Assembly (NCBI RefSeq): GCF_001427825.1
Contig: NZ_LMGT01000001.1
Location: 481,301 to 545,300 of the forward strand
Length of the DNA: 64,000 bases
DNA from: Brevundimonas sp. Root608
GTDB taxonomy: Bacteria; Pseudomonadota; Alphaproteobacteria; Caulobacterales; Caulobacteraceae
Reading direction: 5' to 3'
Shown in pieces: positions 53,372 through 62,287 of the stretch; position 1 is the stretch's first letter, and every line of letters starts with the position of its first letter. Position numbers and translations under genes: made by a program. The notes beneath the pieces were generated by a model. It was not told where the DNA came from. It did no database searches and saw nothing but the letters and a program-made list of their open reading frames with translations.

Positions 53372-54382
53372 GTGAAGCTTGCCGGAAAACGGGTTCTGGT
53401 TACCGGTGCCGACGGTTTTATCGGGTCTCATCTGACCGAACACCTTGTTGACATCGGCGCGGACGTTCGGGCGTTCGTCTACTACAACAGCTTCAACTCA
53501 TGGGGCTGGCTGGATGATGTCGATGCTCAGCATCGTGATCGTTTCGAGGTGTTCGCGGGGGACATCCGCGATCCCAATGGCGTCCGGACCGCGATGAAGG
53601 GATGCGATGTGGTCCTGCATCTGGCGGCCCTGATCGCCATCCCTTATTCCTATCATTCCCCTGACACCTACGTTGACACAAACGTCAAGGGGACGCTCAA
53701 CGTCGTGCAGGCGGCGCGCGACCTCGGGGTCGAGCGCGTCGTTCACACCTCCACCAGCGAGGTCTACGGAACGGCTCGTTTCGTGCCGATCACCGAGGAA
53801 CATCCCCTGCAGGGCCAGTCGCCCTATTCGGCCAGCAAGATCGGCGCTGACCAGATCGCGCAAAGCTTCTTCCTGTCGTTCGAGACGCCTGTGGCGACCA
53901 TCCGGCCATTCAATACCTATGGTCCGCGACAGTCCGCCCGTGCCGTCATCCCGACGATCATTACCCAGATCGCAGGCGGAGCCGAGAAGATTCAGCTCGG
54001 CGCCGTTCATCCGACCCGGGATTTCAACCATGTGAGAGATACTGTGCGCGGTTTCGTCGCCGTCGCGGAGGCCGACGCCGCTGTGGGCGAGGTTGTGAAT
54101 ATCGGCAGCAACTTTGAAATCTCGATTGGCGACACGGCGTCGCTCATCGCTGAACGCATGGGCCGGGAAGTTTCGATCGTTGCGGACGATCAGCGTATGC
54201 GGCCCACCGGGAGCGAGGTGGAGCGGCTCTGGGCGGACAATGAGAAAGCCGCCCGCCTGACCGGGTGGACACCCGACTACGCCGGCCGGGACGGCTTTAG
54301 ACGCGGCCTCGACGAAACCATCGCCTGGTTCACCGACCCGGCCAACCTGCGTCGCTACAAGGCCGATGTGTACAATATCTGA
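53372..54382 (+). CDS. legB: LegB-type GDP-N-acetylglucosamine 4,6-dehydratase
   Basis: 336 aa soluble SDR. NAD motif TGADGFIG (11-18), catalytic TSE (128-130) and Y152/K156 (YSASK), as in the NAD 4,6-dehydratases. First enzyme of the legionaminic acid route: GDP-GlcNAc to the 4-keto-6-deoxy sugar. LegB lacks the membrane part seen in PglF. The start chosen is GTG 53372, 7 bp after aagggg (53359-53364); TTG 53366 is too close. It opens a run of seven rightward genes ending at 60168, in the same order as known leg clusters. Confidence 0.88.
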   Translation: MKLAGKRVLVTGADGFIGSHLTEHLVDIGADVRAFVYYNSFNSWGWLDDVDAQHRDRFEVFAGDIRDPNGVRTAMKGCDVVLHLAALIAIPYSYHSPDTYVDTNVKGTLNVVQAARDLGVERVVHTSTSEVYGTARFVPITEEHPLQGQSPYSASKIGADQIAQSFFLSFETPVATIRPFNTYGPRQSARAVIPTIITQIAGGAEKIQLGAVHPTRDFNHVRDTVRGFVAVAEADAAVGEVVNIGSNFEISIGDTASLIAERMGREVSIVADDQRMRPTGSEVERLWADNEKAARLTGWTPDYAGRDGFRRGLDETIAWFTDPANLRRYKADVYNI

Positions 54383-54392
54383 GGAGAACGAC

Positions 54393-55595
54393 GTGCTTGC
54401 TCGAAGGCTGGCTCCCCCCGCGACGGTGACGACGGAAATCCTGCTGGCCGTGCGGTCCGTTCTCGGCGAGACCCAGGCCCAGATACCGCTCCACGAGCCG
54501 GAATTCGCCGGCAACGAGTGGGCCTTCGTGAAGGACTGTCTTGATACGGGCTGGGTGTCGTCGGTCGGCGCCTACGTCGATCGGCTCGAGCGCGACCTGG
54601 CGGCCTATACGGGGATCTCGCACGCTGTCGTGACAGCGAACGGTACGGCAGCCCTGCACATCTGTCTGCTGGTCGCCGGCGTCGAGCCCGGGGACGAGGT
54701 GCTGGTGCCCGCCTTGACCTTTGTGGCCACCGCCAACGCGGTGTCCTACGCTGGAGCGATCCCCCATTTCGTCGATTCGGAGAGCCGGACCCTGGGCGTC
54801 GATGCTGATCGCCTTGAGGACCATCTGGCCTCCACGGCGCGTGTCGAAGGTGAACGATGCGTCAACCGCTCGACCGGGGCGACGATCCGGGCCCTGGTCG
54901 TGATGCACGCCTTTGGCCATCCCTGTGATCTTGACGCGCTGTCCGCCCTCGCGGAGCGCTGGAAGCTGGTCTTGATCGAGGATGCGGCGGAGTCGCTCGG
55001 TTCACTTCATCGCGGCGTCCACACGGGCAATGTCGGCGCCGTTTCTGCTCTGAGTTTTAACGGAAACAAGGTGCTGACGACGGGTGGGGGCGGAGCCGTC
55101 CTGACCAACGATGCAGGGCTGGCGCGCCGCGCCAAGCACCTGTCGACCACTGCTCGGGTCCATGATCGCTGGAACTTTGTGCATGACGAGGTGGGATACA
55201 ATTACAGGATGCCCAACCTGAACGCCGCCCTGGGTTGCGCTCAGCTCGAACAACTTCCGGACATGCTGGTTCGCAAGCGGGCGCTGGCCGCCCGTTATGC
55301 CGAAGCGTTCCGGCCGATCGTCAGCGCGGACTTTCTGGCGGAACCTGAGGGGTCCACCAGCAACTATTGGCTCAACACGATCGTCCTGGCCCCGGGGGAG
55401 GCAGCCGCGCAGGAACACGTGCTGGAGGGGTTGAACGCCGCAGGTTACATGTCCCGACCCGTGTGGACGCTCATGCACCGGCTTCCGATGTACGCGGCCT
55501 GTCCGCGGGCGGACCTGACGGTGGCCGAGGACATGGCGACACGGGTGATTAACGTGCCCAGCAGCCCTCGCCTGGTGAACCGGGCCGGGTCATGA
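54393..55595 (+). CDS. legC: LegC-type PLP aminotransferase
   Basis: 400 aa, DegT/DnrJ/EryC1/ArnB class. PLP lysine K226 (SFNGNK), IEDAAE (D197), with GTAALH (94-99) for the phosphate. It adds the 4-amino group to the keto sugar, using glutamate. Start: GTG 54393 with gaggag (54381-54386) ideal; the ATG at 54366 lies inside legB and lacks a ribosome site. The stop overlaps legF by 4 bp (ATGA). In the known route this precedes LegH N-acetylation. Confidence 0.9.
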   Translation: MLARRLAPPATVTTEILLAVRSVLGETQAQIPLHEPEFAGNEWAFVKDCLDTGWVSSVGAYVDRLERDLAAYTGISHAVVTANGTAALHICLLVAGVEPGDEVLVPALTFVATANAVSYAGAIPHFVDSESRTLGVDADRLEDHLASTARVEGERCVNRSTGATIRALVVMHAFGHPCDLDALSALAERWKLVLIEDAAESLGSLHRGVHTGNVGAVSALSFNGNKVLTTGGGGAVLTNDAGLARRAKHLSTTARVHDRWNFVHDEVGYNYRMPNLNAALGCAQLEQLPDMLVRKRALAARYAEAFRPIVSADFLAEPEGSTSNYWLNTIVLAPGEAAAQEHVLEGLNAAGYMSRPVWTLMHRLPMYAACPRADLTVAEDMATRVINVPSSPRLVNRAGS

Positions 55596-56272
55596 GCGGG
55601 GTGCTCGCCCTCATTCCCGCCCGGGGTCAGTCGAAGGGCATACCGCGCAAGAACATCCGCGATCTCGCGGGAAAACCCCTGATCGTCTGGACGATTGAAG
55701 CGGCGCTTGCAGCGCGTGGGATCGACTCGGTGGTGGTCACGACCGACGACGAGGAGATTGCGGAGATTGCACGCGCTGCGGGCGCGGAAGTTCCGTTCCT
55801 GCGGCCCGGGAATCTGGCCACCGACGGGGCGCCCGGGATCGCTCCTGTCATGCACGCGCTGGAAATGTTGCCGGATGCGACGAGCCTGCTCCTGTTGCAG
55901 CCGACCTCGCCGCTTCGCGGGACCTCGGATATCGAGGGTCTGTTGGCGATGGTCGAAGCGACGAAGTCGGAGAGCGTCGTATCGGTATGTGCGGTGGCGG
56001 AGCATCCTGCATGGATGTTCGCGCGCTCCATGGAAGGCCGTCTGACGCCGTTTCTGGAGAGTCCGTCGGCGGCGCGGCGGCAGGATCTCGAGCCGCTCTA
56101 CGTCCTGAACGGGGCGATGTATTACGCGCAGCGGGATTGGCTGATGTCTCACCGTGCGCTCACGGGGTCCGGCACGTTGGGATATGTCATGCCGGACGAT
56201 CGCTCGCTGGATATCGACACCCCCTTCGATCTGCGGCTCGCCGAAATTCTGCTGATGACCCGCAGCGCCTGA
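55592..56272 (+). CDS. legF: LegF-type CMP-nonulosonate (CMP-legionaminate) synthetase
   Basis: 226 aa cytidylyltransferase. Signature ALIPARGQSKGIPRKNI (6-22), LQPTSPLR (105-112) and the late SLDIDTPFDL are the CMP-sialate/CMP-Leg/CMP-Pse synthase hallmarks. It uses CTP to activate the nine-carbon acid made by LegI, the last step before transfer. Overlap of 4 bp with legC; 9 bp to legH. Confidence 0.9.
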   Translation: MSGVLALIPARGQSKGIPRKNIRDLAGKPLIVWTIEAALAARGIDSVVVTTDDEEIAEIARAAGAEVPFLRPGNLATDGAPGIAPVMHALEMLPDATSLLLLQPTSPLRGTSDIEGLLAMVEATKSESVVSVCAVAEHPAWMFARSMEGRLTPFLESPSAARRQDLEPLYVLNGAMYYAQRDWLMSHRALTGSGTLGYVMPDDRSLDIDTPFDLRLAEILLMTRSA

Positions 56273-56281
56273 GAGGTTGGC

Positions 56282-56917
56282 TTGGAACGACTGTTCATCT
56301 TCGGTGTGGGAGGGCAGGCCCGGGAGTTGGCGGGTGTAGCCGCTGCTCTGGGCTATGTGCCGGTTCTGCTGTCGCAATCGGCAGACAAGGCTCCGTCGAT
56401 AACGTCGGACCTGGAAGTTATCGAAGAGGCGGAGGCGGTCCTTCTCGACGGTTCCGCATTCGCAATCGGCATCGGGGACAATATCGCCCGCGCCCGTGTC
56501 GCGGCTCGATACCAGGACCGTCTGACCTTTCCATCCCTGTTGCACCCGGACGCCAGTTTCGGCTTGGGCCAACGGGAATTCCTGAGCGCTTGCCGGGGGG
56601 TCGTCGTTCAGGCCGGTGTGCGAATAACAACCAACGTCGCGGTCGGCGACTTCTGTAATTTCAATCTGAACGCCACCGTTTCCCATGATTGCAGGATCGG
56701 CGCTTTCAGCACTCTTTCTCCCGGAGCCTCTGTGGCCGGCTCCGTGCACATGGGGGCTGGCGTCTGGATCGGTGTCGGGGCCGTCGTGAGCAACGGCACG
56801 GCGGATCGCCCCCTTTCCATTGGAGACAACACCGTGATTGGCGCTGGAGCAGTCGTGATCCGGGACTGTCAGGCTGATGCAGTATATGCAGGCGTTCCAG
56901 CGAGAAGAATAAGATGA
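56282..56917 (+). CDS. legH: LegH/NeuD-type sugar O/N-acetyltransferase
   Basis: 211 aa. N-terminal Rossmann-like part starting ERLFIFGVGGQARELAGVAAALGY (PglD/NeuD), then a left-handed beta-helix of hexapeptide repeats (about 95-211; VRITTNVAVGDFCNFNLNATVSHDCRIG). Acetyl-CoA dependent; in the Leg route it N-acetylates the 4-amino group. Catalytic His probably in VSHDC. Start is TTG 56282 after gagagg; its TGA overlaps the legI ATG by 4 bp. NeuD-like O-acetyltransferase is the alternative. Confidence 0.82.
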   Translation: MERLFIFGVGGQARELAGVAAALGYVPVLLSQSADKAPSITSDLEVIEEAEAVLLDGSAFAIGIGDNIARARVAARYQDRLTFPSLLHPDASFGLGQREFLSACRGVVVQAGVRITTNVAVGDFCNFNLNATVSHDCRIGAFSTLSPGASVAGSVHMGAGVWIGVGAVVSNGTADRPLSIGDNTVIGAGAVVIRDCQADAVYAGVPARRIR

Positions 56918-57918
56918 ACACCCTCATTATCGCCGAGGCGGGCGTGAACCACGACGGCGATCTGGATGTCGCGCTGCAACTTGTCCGGGTCGCGGCGGAT
57001 GCGGGCGTCGACATGGTCAAGTTCCAGACTTTCGTGGCCGATCGAATGGTCGCGCATCACGCGCCAAAGGCCGGCTATCAGGTCGCCACGACCGATGCTG
57101 CCGAAAGTCAGCGGGAGATGATCAGCCGGTTGGAACTGTCGCGTTCCGATCACGAGGCCTTGATCAGGGAATGCGAGAAGCTCGGAGTCCGGTTCTTTTC
57201 AACCGGGTTTGATCTCGAAAGCCTCGACATGCTGATCGAACTCGGGATCGACCGCATCAAGGTGCCATCCGGCGAACTGACAAATCTTCCATACCTGCGC
57301 CACGTGGCCACCAAGGGAGTTCCTGTCATCCTCTCGACAGGCATGGCGACCTTGGGGGAAATTGAGGACGCGATCATGGTCATGGAGGAGGGTGGAGTGC
57401 GGCGCTCCGATTTGACTGTGCTCCACTGCAACACCGAATACCCGACGCCGATGGGGGATGTGAACCTGCGCGCGATGGGCAACATCGCGTCGGCCTTCAA
57501 CATCGCCGTGGGCTATTCTGATCATACGCTTGGCATTGAGTTGCCGGTTGCGGCTGTGGCCTTGGGGGCGACCGTGATCGAGAAGCATTTCACCCTGGAC
57601 CGAAACCGCGCCGGCCCAGATCATCGCGCCAGCCTGGAGCCGGCTGAATTGAAGGCTATGGTTTCGGCCATTCGCAACATCGAAAAGGCCATGGAGGGCG
57701 ACGGCGTCAAGCGGCCCAGTCCGAGCGAGATCAAGAACCGCGATATCGCTCGCAAATCTCTGGTCGCCCAGACGCCCATCAGCGCGGGTGAACAGTTCAC
57801 GGCCGGCAACGTGACCGCCAAGAGGCCCGGCACCGGCATCTCCCCGATGCGGTGGGACGAGGTCATGGGCCGCACGGCGTCGCGCGACTTCGCGGCTGAT
57901 GAACTCATCGTCCTATGA
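56914..57918 (+). CDS. legI: LegI/NeuB-type nonulosonate (legionaminic acid) synthase
   Basis: 334 aa. TIM barrel with AEAGVNHDGD (8-17), KFQTF (36-40), SHT-like GYSDHT, and a C-terminal SAF (antifreeze-like) domain (about 275-334). Condenses phosphoenolpyruvate with a 6-deoxy-2,4-diacetamido hexose to the nine-carbon acid. NeuB, PseI and LegI are close; the neighbour LegG and lack of PseB/PseC favour Leg. 4-bp overlaps with both neighbours. Confidence 0.9.
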   Translation: MNTLIIAEAGVNHDGDLDVALQLVRVAADAGVDMVKFQTFVADRMVAHHAPKAGYQVATTDAAESQREMISRLELSRSDHEALIRECEKLGVRFFSTGFDLESLDMLIELGIDRIKVPSGELTNLPYLRHVATKGVPVILSTGMATLGEIEDAIMVMEEGGVRRSDLTVLHCNTEYPTPMGDVNLRAMGNIASAFNIAVGYSDHTLGIELPVAAVALGATVIEKHFTLDRNRAGPDHRASLEPAELKAMVSAIRNIEKAMEGDGVKRPSPSEIKNRDIARKSLVAQTPISAGEQFTAGNVTAKRPGTGISPMRWDEVMGRTASRDFAADELIVL

Positions 57919-59117
57919 GCCGGAGGGTTTGCATCGTCACGGGCACGCGCGCCGAATATGGCTTGCTGAGAGGCGTGGTTGAAGGGGTAGCCGAGGCTCC
58001 GGACCTGATCCTGCAGACCGTGGTCACCGGCACGCACCTGTCCCCCGAGTTCGGCATGACGGTGGGTGAGATCGAGGCCGATGGCGTCGTCATCGACGAT
58101 CGCGTCGAAATGCTGCTGAGCTCCGACACCGCGGTCGGCGTCGGCAAGGCCATGGGGCTGGGACTGATCGGCTTCAGCGACGTGTTCGCGCGGCTCAAGC
58201 CCGACGTCGTCGTGGTGCTGGGCGACAGGTTCGAAATCTTCGCCGCAGCCGCGGCTGCGATGGTGGCCGGCGTGCCGCTCGCCCACATTCACGGCGGGGA
58301 AACAACGGAGGGCGCGTTCGATGAATCGATCCGCCATTCAATTACGAAGATGTCTCACCTGCACTTTGTTGCAGCGGCCCCGTACCGTGATCGCGTCATT
58401 CAGCTGGGGGAGGATCCTGACCGGGTGTTTCTCGTCGGCGGTCTGGGCGTGGACGCCATCAATCGGCTGACGTTGATGGATCGATCGGCGCTGGAGGCCG
58501 ATCCCGGCGTCCGGTTCCGATCCCGGAATCTGCTGATCACCTTCCACCCAGTTACGCTGGACGACGATGACGCCGATGCGCAGGTGCAGGCCTTGTTCGA
58601 TGCCTTGGACTCTATGGGGCCGGACACCGGACTGATATTCACCTTGCCGAACGCCGACACGGGCGGTCGCGCCCTGGCGCGGCAGATCGAAGACTACGCC
58701 GCCGCGCGTCCGAACGCCGTGGCCTATCCGTCGCTCGGGCAGCTGCGTTATCTTTCCTGCATGGCCCAGGTGGACGCGGTGGTCGGCAACTCCTCCAGCG
58801 CCCTGCTGGAGGCGCCGTCGTTCGGCATCCCCACAGTCAACATCGGAGACCGTCAGGCTGGACGGTTGAAGGCGGCCAGCGTAATCGATTGTGCGCCGCA
58901 ACGAGACGCGATAGAGGCTGCCTTGGCCCGTGCTCACTCTCCAGAATTCCGGAAGCAGACGGCGACCGCCGCCAATCCTTACGGCGAAGGGGGGGCTTCG
59001 GAGGCCATCGTGCGGGTCCTGCAAGAGCATCCGCTTCGGGGGCTTTTAAAAAAGCGCTTCCGCGACGTAGCGGTGTACGGCGCCTTCCCGCACGTCGGGA
59101 ATGGCGTCAGGGAATAG
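57915..59117 (+). CDS. legG: LegG/NeuC-type hydrolysing 2-epimerase
   Basis: 400 aa GT-B fold. Motifs GTRAEYGLLRGVV (9-21), GDRFEIFAAA (about 103) and HIHGGETTEGAFDESIRH (about 121-138), the UDP/GDP-GlcNAc 2-epimerase hydrolase class. It removes GDP and inverts C2 of the diacetamido sugar to give the LegI substrate. ATG 57915 overlaps the legI stop. This is a key gene: NeuC-type epimerases are used by Leg and sialate, not by pseudaminate (which uses PseG). Confidence 0.9.
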   Translation: MSRRVCIVTGTRAEYGLLRGVVEGVAEAPDLILQTVVTGTHLSPEFGMTVGEIEADGVVIDDRVEMLLSSDTAVGVGKAMGLGLIGFSDVFARLKPDVVVVLGDRFEIFAAAAAAMVAGVPLAHIHGGETTEGAFDESIRHSITKMSHLHFVAAAPYRDRVIQLGEDPDRVFLVGGLGVDAINRLTLMDRSALEADPGVRFRSRNLLITFHPVTLDDDDADAQVQALFDALDSMGPDTGLIFTLPNADTGGRALARQIEDYAAARPNAVAYPSLGQLRYLSCMAQVDAVVGNSSSALLEAPSFGIPTVNIGDRQAGRLKAASVIDCAPQRDAIEAALARAHSPEFRKQTATAANPYGEGGASEAIVRVLQEHPLRGLLKKRFRDVAVYGAFPHVGNGVRE

Positions 59118-59121
59118 GTCG

Positions 59122-60168
59122 ATGGTTTCCAATCAGTGGCGCGCTTGCCTGCTGCCCGCGGGGTCGACCCTGCAGCAGGCGATCCAGCAGCTGGATGTTG
59201 CCGGCTTGCAGATCGTCATCGCGGTTGACGAAAGGGAACGGCTGGTCGGAACTATCACTGACGGTGACATTCGTCGCGGGCTGTTGCGCGGTCTCGGGCT
59301 GGATAGTCCGGCCTCCCTCATCCTGAACACCTCGCCCCTGGTGGCGCCGCCTGGCCTGTCGGCCGACGCGATCAACAAGATCATGTACGCCAACAAGGTG
59401 CATCAGCTGCCGGTGGTCGACGAGACCAACCGCGTCATCGGGCTCCACGTTTGGGACACGCTGATCGCCTTGGCGAAGCGGCCCAATCTCATGGTGGTCA
59501 TGGCCGGTGGGCGGGGCGTGCGGCTGCGCCCGCATACCGAGAACTGCCCCAAGCCCTTGCTGGCCGTCGGAGGCAAGCCGATGCTGGAGCATATCATCGA
59601 GCGCGCGTCGGCGGACGGCTTCGACCGGTTCGTGATCGCGGTACATTACCTCGGCCATATGATCGAGGACCATTTCGGTGACGGCTCCGCCTGGAATGTC
59701 CACATCGACTACGTGCGCGAGGATACGCCACTCGGCACGGGAGGGGCGCTGAGCTTGCTGGAGCGGCCGGACAGTCCGTTCCTGGTGACCAACGGCGACG
59801 TCCTGACTGACGTGCGGTACAGCGATATCCTCAGCTTCCATGACCGGAACGCCGCCGCAGCAACGATGGCGGTGCAGTCGCATGAATGGCAGCACCCTTT
59901 CGGCGTCGTCCGTACGGAGGGAGTCGACATTGTCGGATTTGAGGAAAAGCCCATATTCAAGAGCCATGTGAACGCAGGTGTTTACGCTCTCAATCCGGAC
60001 GCGCTCGACTGTCTGGAATACAACAAGCACTGCGACATGCCCGCCCTTTTCGAGCGCCTGCAGGCGGCCGGACGGCGCACTATTGTCTACCCCATGCACG
60101 AACCTTGGCTCGATGTTGGTCGACCGACTGACCTCGAGCAGGCGCGCACCGCCCATACGGACGCCTGA
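59122..60168 (+). CDS. ptmE: CBS-domain nucleotidyltransferase (PtmE-like, GDP-GlcN supply)
   Basis: 348 aa. Two CBS repeats (about 5-120; VGTITDGDIRRG, HQLPVVDETNRVIG) lead an NTP-transferase domain with MAGGRGVRLRPHTENCPKPLLAVGGKP (127-153; Lys144) and TPLGTGGALSLL. In the Campylobacter Leg locus such a protein (PtmE) makes GDP-glucosamine from GlcN-1-P, giving the GDP donor for LegB. Sensing of adenylates by CBS is possible. Start ATG 59122 preferred (aggga 8 bp upstream); ATG 59101 is inside legG. Genes for GlcN-1-P supply (PtmF, PgmL-type) are not seen here. Confidence 0.85.
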   Translation: MVSNQWRACLLPAGSTLQQAIQQLDVAGLQIVIAVDERERLVGTITDGDIRRGLLRGLGLDSPASLILNTSPLVAPPGLSADAINKIMYANKVHQLPVVDETNRVIGLHVWDTLIALAKRPNLMVVMAGGRGVRLRPHTENCPKPLLAVGGKPMLEHIIERASADGFDRFVIAVHYLGHMIEDHFGDGSAWNVHIDYVREDTPLGTGGALSLLERPDSPFLVTNGDVLTDVRYSDILSFHDRNAAAATMAVQSHEWQHPFGVVRTEGVDIVGFEEKPIFKSHVNAGVYALNPDALDCLEYNKHCDMPALFERLQAAGRRTIVYPMHEPWLDVGRPTDLEQARTAHTDA

Positions 60169-60203
60169 AGGCGCCGTTCACCAAGTTCTGAGAAGGCCTC
60201 GCC

Positions 60204-61517
60204 ATGAAGATCGGTCCCAGTCCCAGCGTCGATATCTCGCGCTTCAACCGGCCAGAGCCGGAGCTGGAGGTCTATTACGGCCTGCCGCGTGAAGTCCGCT
60301 TCTGCGTGCAATGCAACATGTCCAATCAGCAGCCGATGTCAGCGAACGAATACACGCACGGGCACGGCTCAACCAAGACGACGATCAGCTTCGACGAAGA
60401 CGGCGTATGTCACGCATGTCGCTTCAATGCGATGAAGGACGATGGCGAAATCGACTGGGACGAGCGCGAGCGCGAACTGATCGAGCTCTGCAACAAATAT
60501 CGTCGTACCGACGGCGGCTACGACTGCATCGTGGGCGGGAGCGGAGGCAAGGACAGCGCCATGCAGTCGCACCTGCTCAAATACAAATACGGAATGAACC
60601 CGCTCACGGTGACCTGGTCACCGCATCTCTACACTGACATTGGGTGGAAGAACTTCCAGCAGTGGCTGCACGTGGGAGGGTTTGACAACTATCTCTACAC
60701 GCCAAACGGAAAGATCCATCGATTGTTGACGCGGAATGCAACAATCAATCTTTTGCATCCCTTCCAACCGTTCATTCTCGGCCAGAAAACATTCGTGGCC
60801 AAAATGGCCGCCCAGATGAATATCCCGTTGATATTCTATGGTGAAATGCCTGGCGAGTATGGGGAACAGATCAGTCACAAGACGTCCAGTTATGCGGCCG
60901 CCGGCGAAAAAGCCGAAAGCGAGGGCTTCAAGCTCGATTATTTCGGTGATCGTGATCTGAGAGATATATTGCTGGGTGGAAAACCGATCGGGGAATATCT
61001 CGATGAAGGTGTCGCTCTTGTTGATCTCAAGAGCTATCTACCTCTGGATCCGGATGTGCTCACACAGAAGGGCATCGACTGGAAGTATCTGGGTTATTAC
61101 AAGAAGTGGGTGCCCCAAGAGGCCTATTACTACGCCGTTGAACACACCGGGTTTGAGGCCAATCCGGTGCGTACCGAGGGGACCTATTCGAAGTACAATA
61201 GCCTGGATGACAAGGTTGACGGGTTCTTCTACTTTACTCGCTGGATCAAATTCGGCGTCGGGCGCGCCATGATGGATTCCGCACAGGAAATTCGTAACCA
61301 CCATATCACGCGCGAAGAAGGCCTCTCGCTGATGGAGCGATATGAGGGCGAATACCCTGCTCGTTATGAGGCCGAGTTCCTCGATTACATCGGAATGTCG
61401 CGCGAGGAGTTTCTTGCCGTCTGCGACCGGTTCCGTTCCCCTCATCTCTGGTCCGTGCAGGACGGGGAATGGAAGTTGCGCCACACGCCCTGGGGGCGAA
61501 CGGATCAGCGTGCATGA
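60204..61517 (+). CDS. N-acetyl-sugar amidotransferase (PseA/WbpG/PtmG family)
   Basis: 437 aa. Two CxxC pairs (C34/C37 and C69/C72) likely bind zinc; PP-loop GGSGGKDS (111-118) binds ATP. Family members convert an N-acetyl to an N-acetamidino group on pseudaminic, legionaminic or ManNAc3NAcA sugars, using ammonia from partner proteins. Here it is coupled (ATGA) with HisF/HisH-like genes, as in the WbpG-HisH2-HisF2 set of Pseudomonas. DNA is visibly more AT-rich than neighbours. Good start: ATG 60204 after gagaagg. Substrate inferred as CMP-Leg, or a later form of it. Confidence 0.9.
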   Translation: MKIGPSPSVDISRFNRPEPELEVYYGLPREVRFCVQCNMSNQQPMSANEYTHGHGSTKTTISFDEDGVCHACRFNAMKDDGEIDWDERERELIELCNKYRRTDGGYDCIVGGSGGKDSAMQSHLLKYKYGMNPLTVTWSPHLYTDIGWKNFQQWLHVGGFDNYLYTPNGKIHRLLTRNATINLLHPFQPFILGQKTFVAKMAAQMNIPLIFYGEMPGEYGEQISHKTSSYAAAGEKAESEGFKLDYFGDRDLRDILLGGKPIGEYLDEGVALVDLKSYLPLDPDVLTQKGIDWKYLGYYKKWVPQEAYYYAVEHTGFEANPVRTEGTYSKYNSLDDKVDGFFYFTRWIKFGVGRAMMDSAQEIRNHHITREEGLSLMERYEGEYPARYEAEFLDYIGMSREEFLAVCDRFRSPHLWSVQDGEWKLRHTPWGRTDQRA

Positions 61518-62287
61518 GAAATACCCGGTTGATCGCAAGGCTGGACGTCAAAGGTCCCAATCTCATCAAGGGGATCCATCTCGAAGGGCTGCGGGTCATC
61601 GGCGATCCGCAGGACTATGCCCGGCGATACTATGAGCAGGGCGCCGACGAACTGATCTACATCGACATCGTGGCCAGTCTTTACGGTCGCAACAGCTTGG
61701 GCGACATCGTCTCGCGGACCGCACGGGATGTCTTCGTGCCACTGACGGTGGGGGGCGGACTGCGTTCTATCGATGATGTCCGCGCCATGCTCAGGGCCGG
61801 CGCCGACAAGGTGGCGATAAACACAGCGGCTCTTCGTCGCCCCGAACTGGTGACCGAGATCGCTCAACGGTTCGGTTCCCAATGCATGGTTCTGGGAATC
61901 GAGGCCAAGCGGAGCGGCCCCGGCCGGTGGGAGGCGTTCACGGACAACGGCCGAGAATCCACGGGTGTCGATGTGGTCGATTGGTGTCGGCTCGGCTACG
62001 AGCGGGGCGCTGGCGAAATTCTTCTGACGTCTGTCGATCAGGAAGGAACGCGCAAGGGGTTCGACACTGAATTGATCGAGGCGGTTACGCGCGTTGTGCC
62101 GATCCCGGTAATCGCCAGCGGCGGGATGGGATCGGCGGCCCATATGATCAGCGCTGTCGCCCATGGCGCCGACGCGGTCGCAATGGCGGACATCCTTCAC
62201 TACAACCGGTCAAACCTGTCCGACATCCGGGAGGCGGCGGTCGCGGCGGGCCTGCGCGTCCGGCGCGATGCGGAGGTTCGGCCGTGA
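61514..62287 (+). CDS. HisF-like ammonia-channel subunit of amidotransferase
   Basis: 257 aa TIM barrel, close to true HisF: IARLDVKGPNLIKG, GGGLRSIDDVR, INTAALRRPELV, AGEILLTSVDQEGT. Asp11 (LDV) is kept, but the second catalytic residue, Asp130 in T. maritima HisF (AIDAKR), reads GIEAKR with Glu130; CLDVKDGRVVKG is also changed to RLDVKGPNLIKG. This suggests loss of imidazole glycerol phosphate cyclase activity and use as an ammonia tunnel to the amidotransferase. 4-bp overlaps on both sides (ATGA, GTGA). True hisF would be in a his operon, not here. Confidence 0.88.
   Translation: MRNTRLIARLDVKGPNLIKGIHLEGLRVIGDPQDYARRYYEQGADELIYIDIVASLYGRNSLGDIVSRTARDVFVPLTVGGGLRSIDDVRAMLRAGADKVAINTAALRRPELVTEIAQRFGSQCMVLGIEAKRSGPGRWEAFTDNGRESTGVDVVDWCRLGYERGAGEILLTSVDQEGTRKGFDTELIEAVTRVVPIPVIASGGMGSAAHMISAVAHGADAVAMADILHYNRSNLSDIREAAVAAGLRVRRDAEVRP

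Noticed and set aside
53372..59117. Pseudaminic or sialic acid pathway
   Set aside because: No PseB/PseC/PseG-like set is present, and a sialic acid route would not need the dehydratase and aminotransferase; the gene set fits Leg best.
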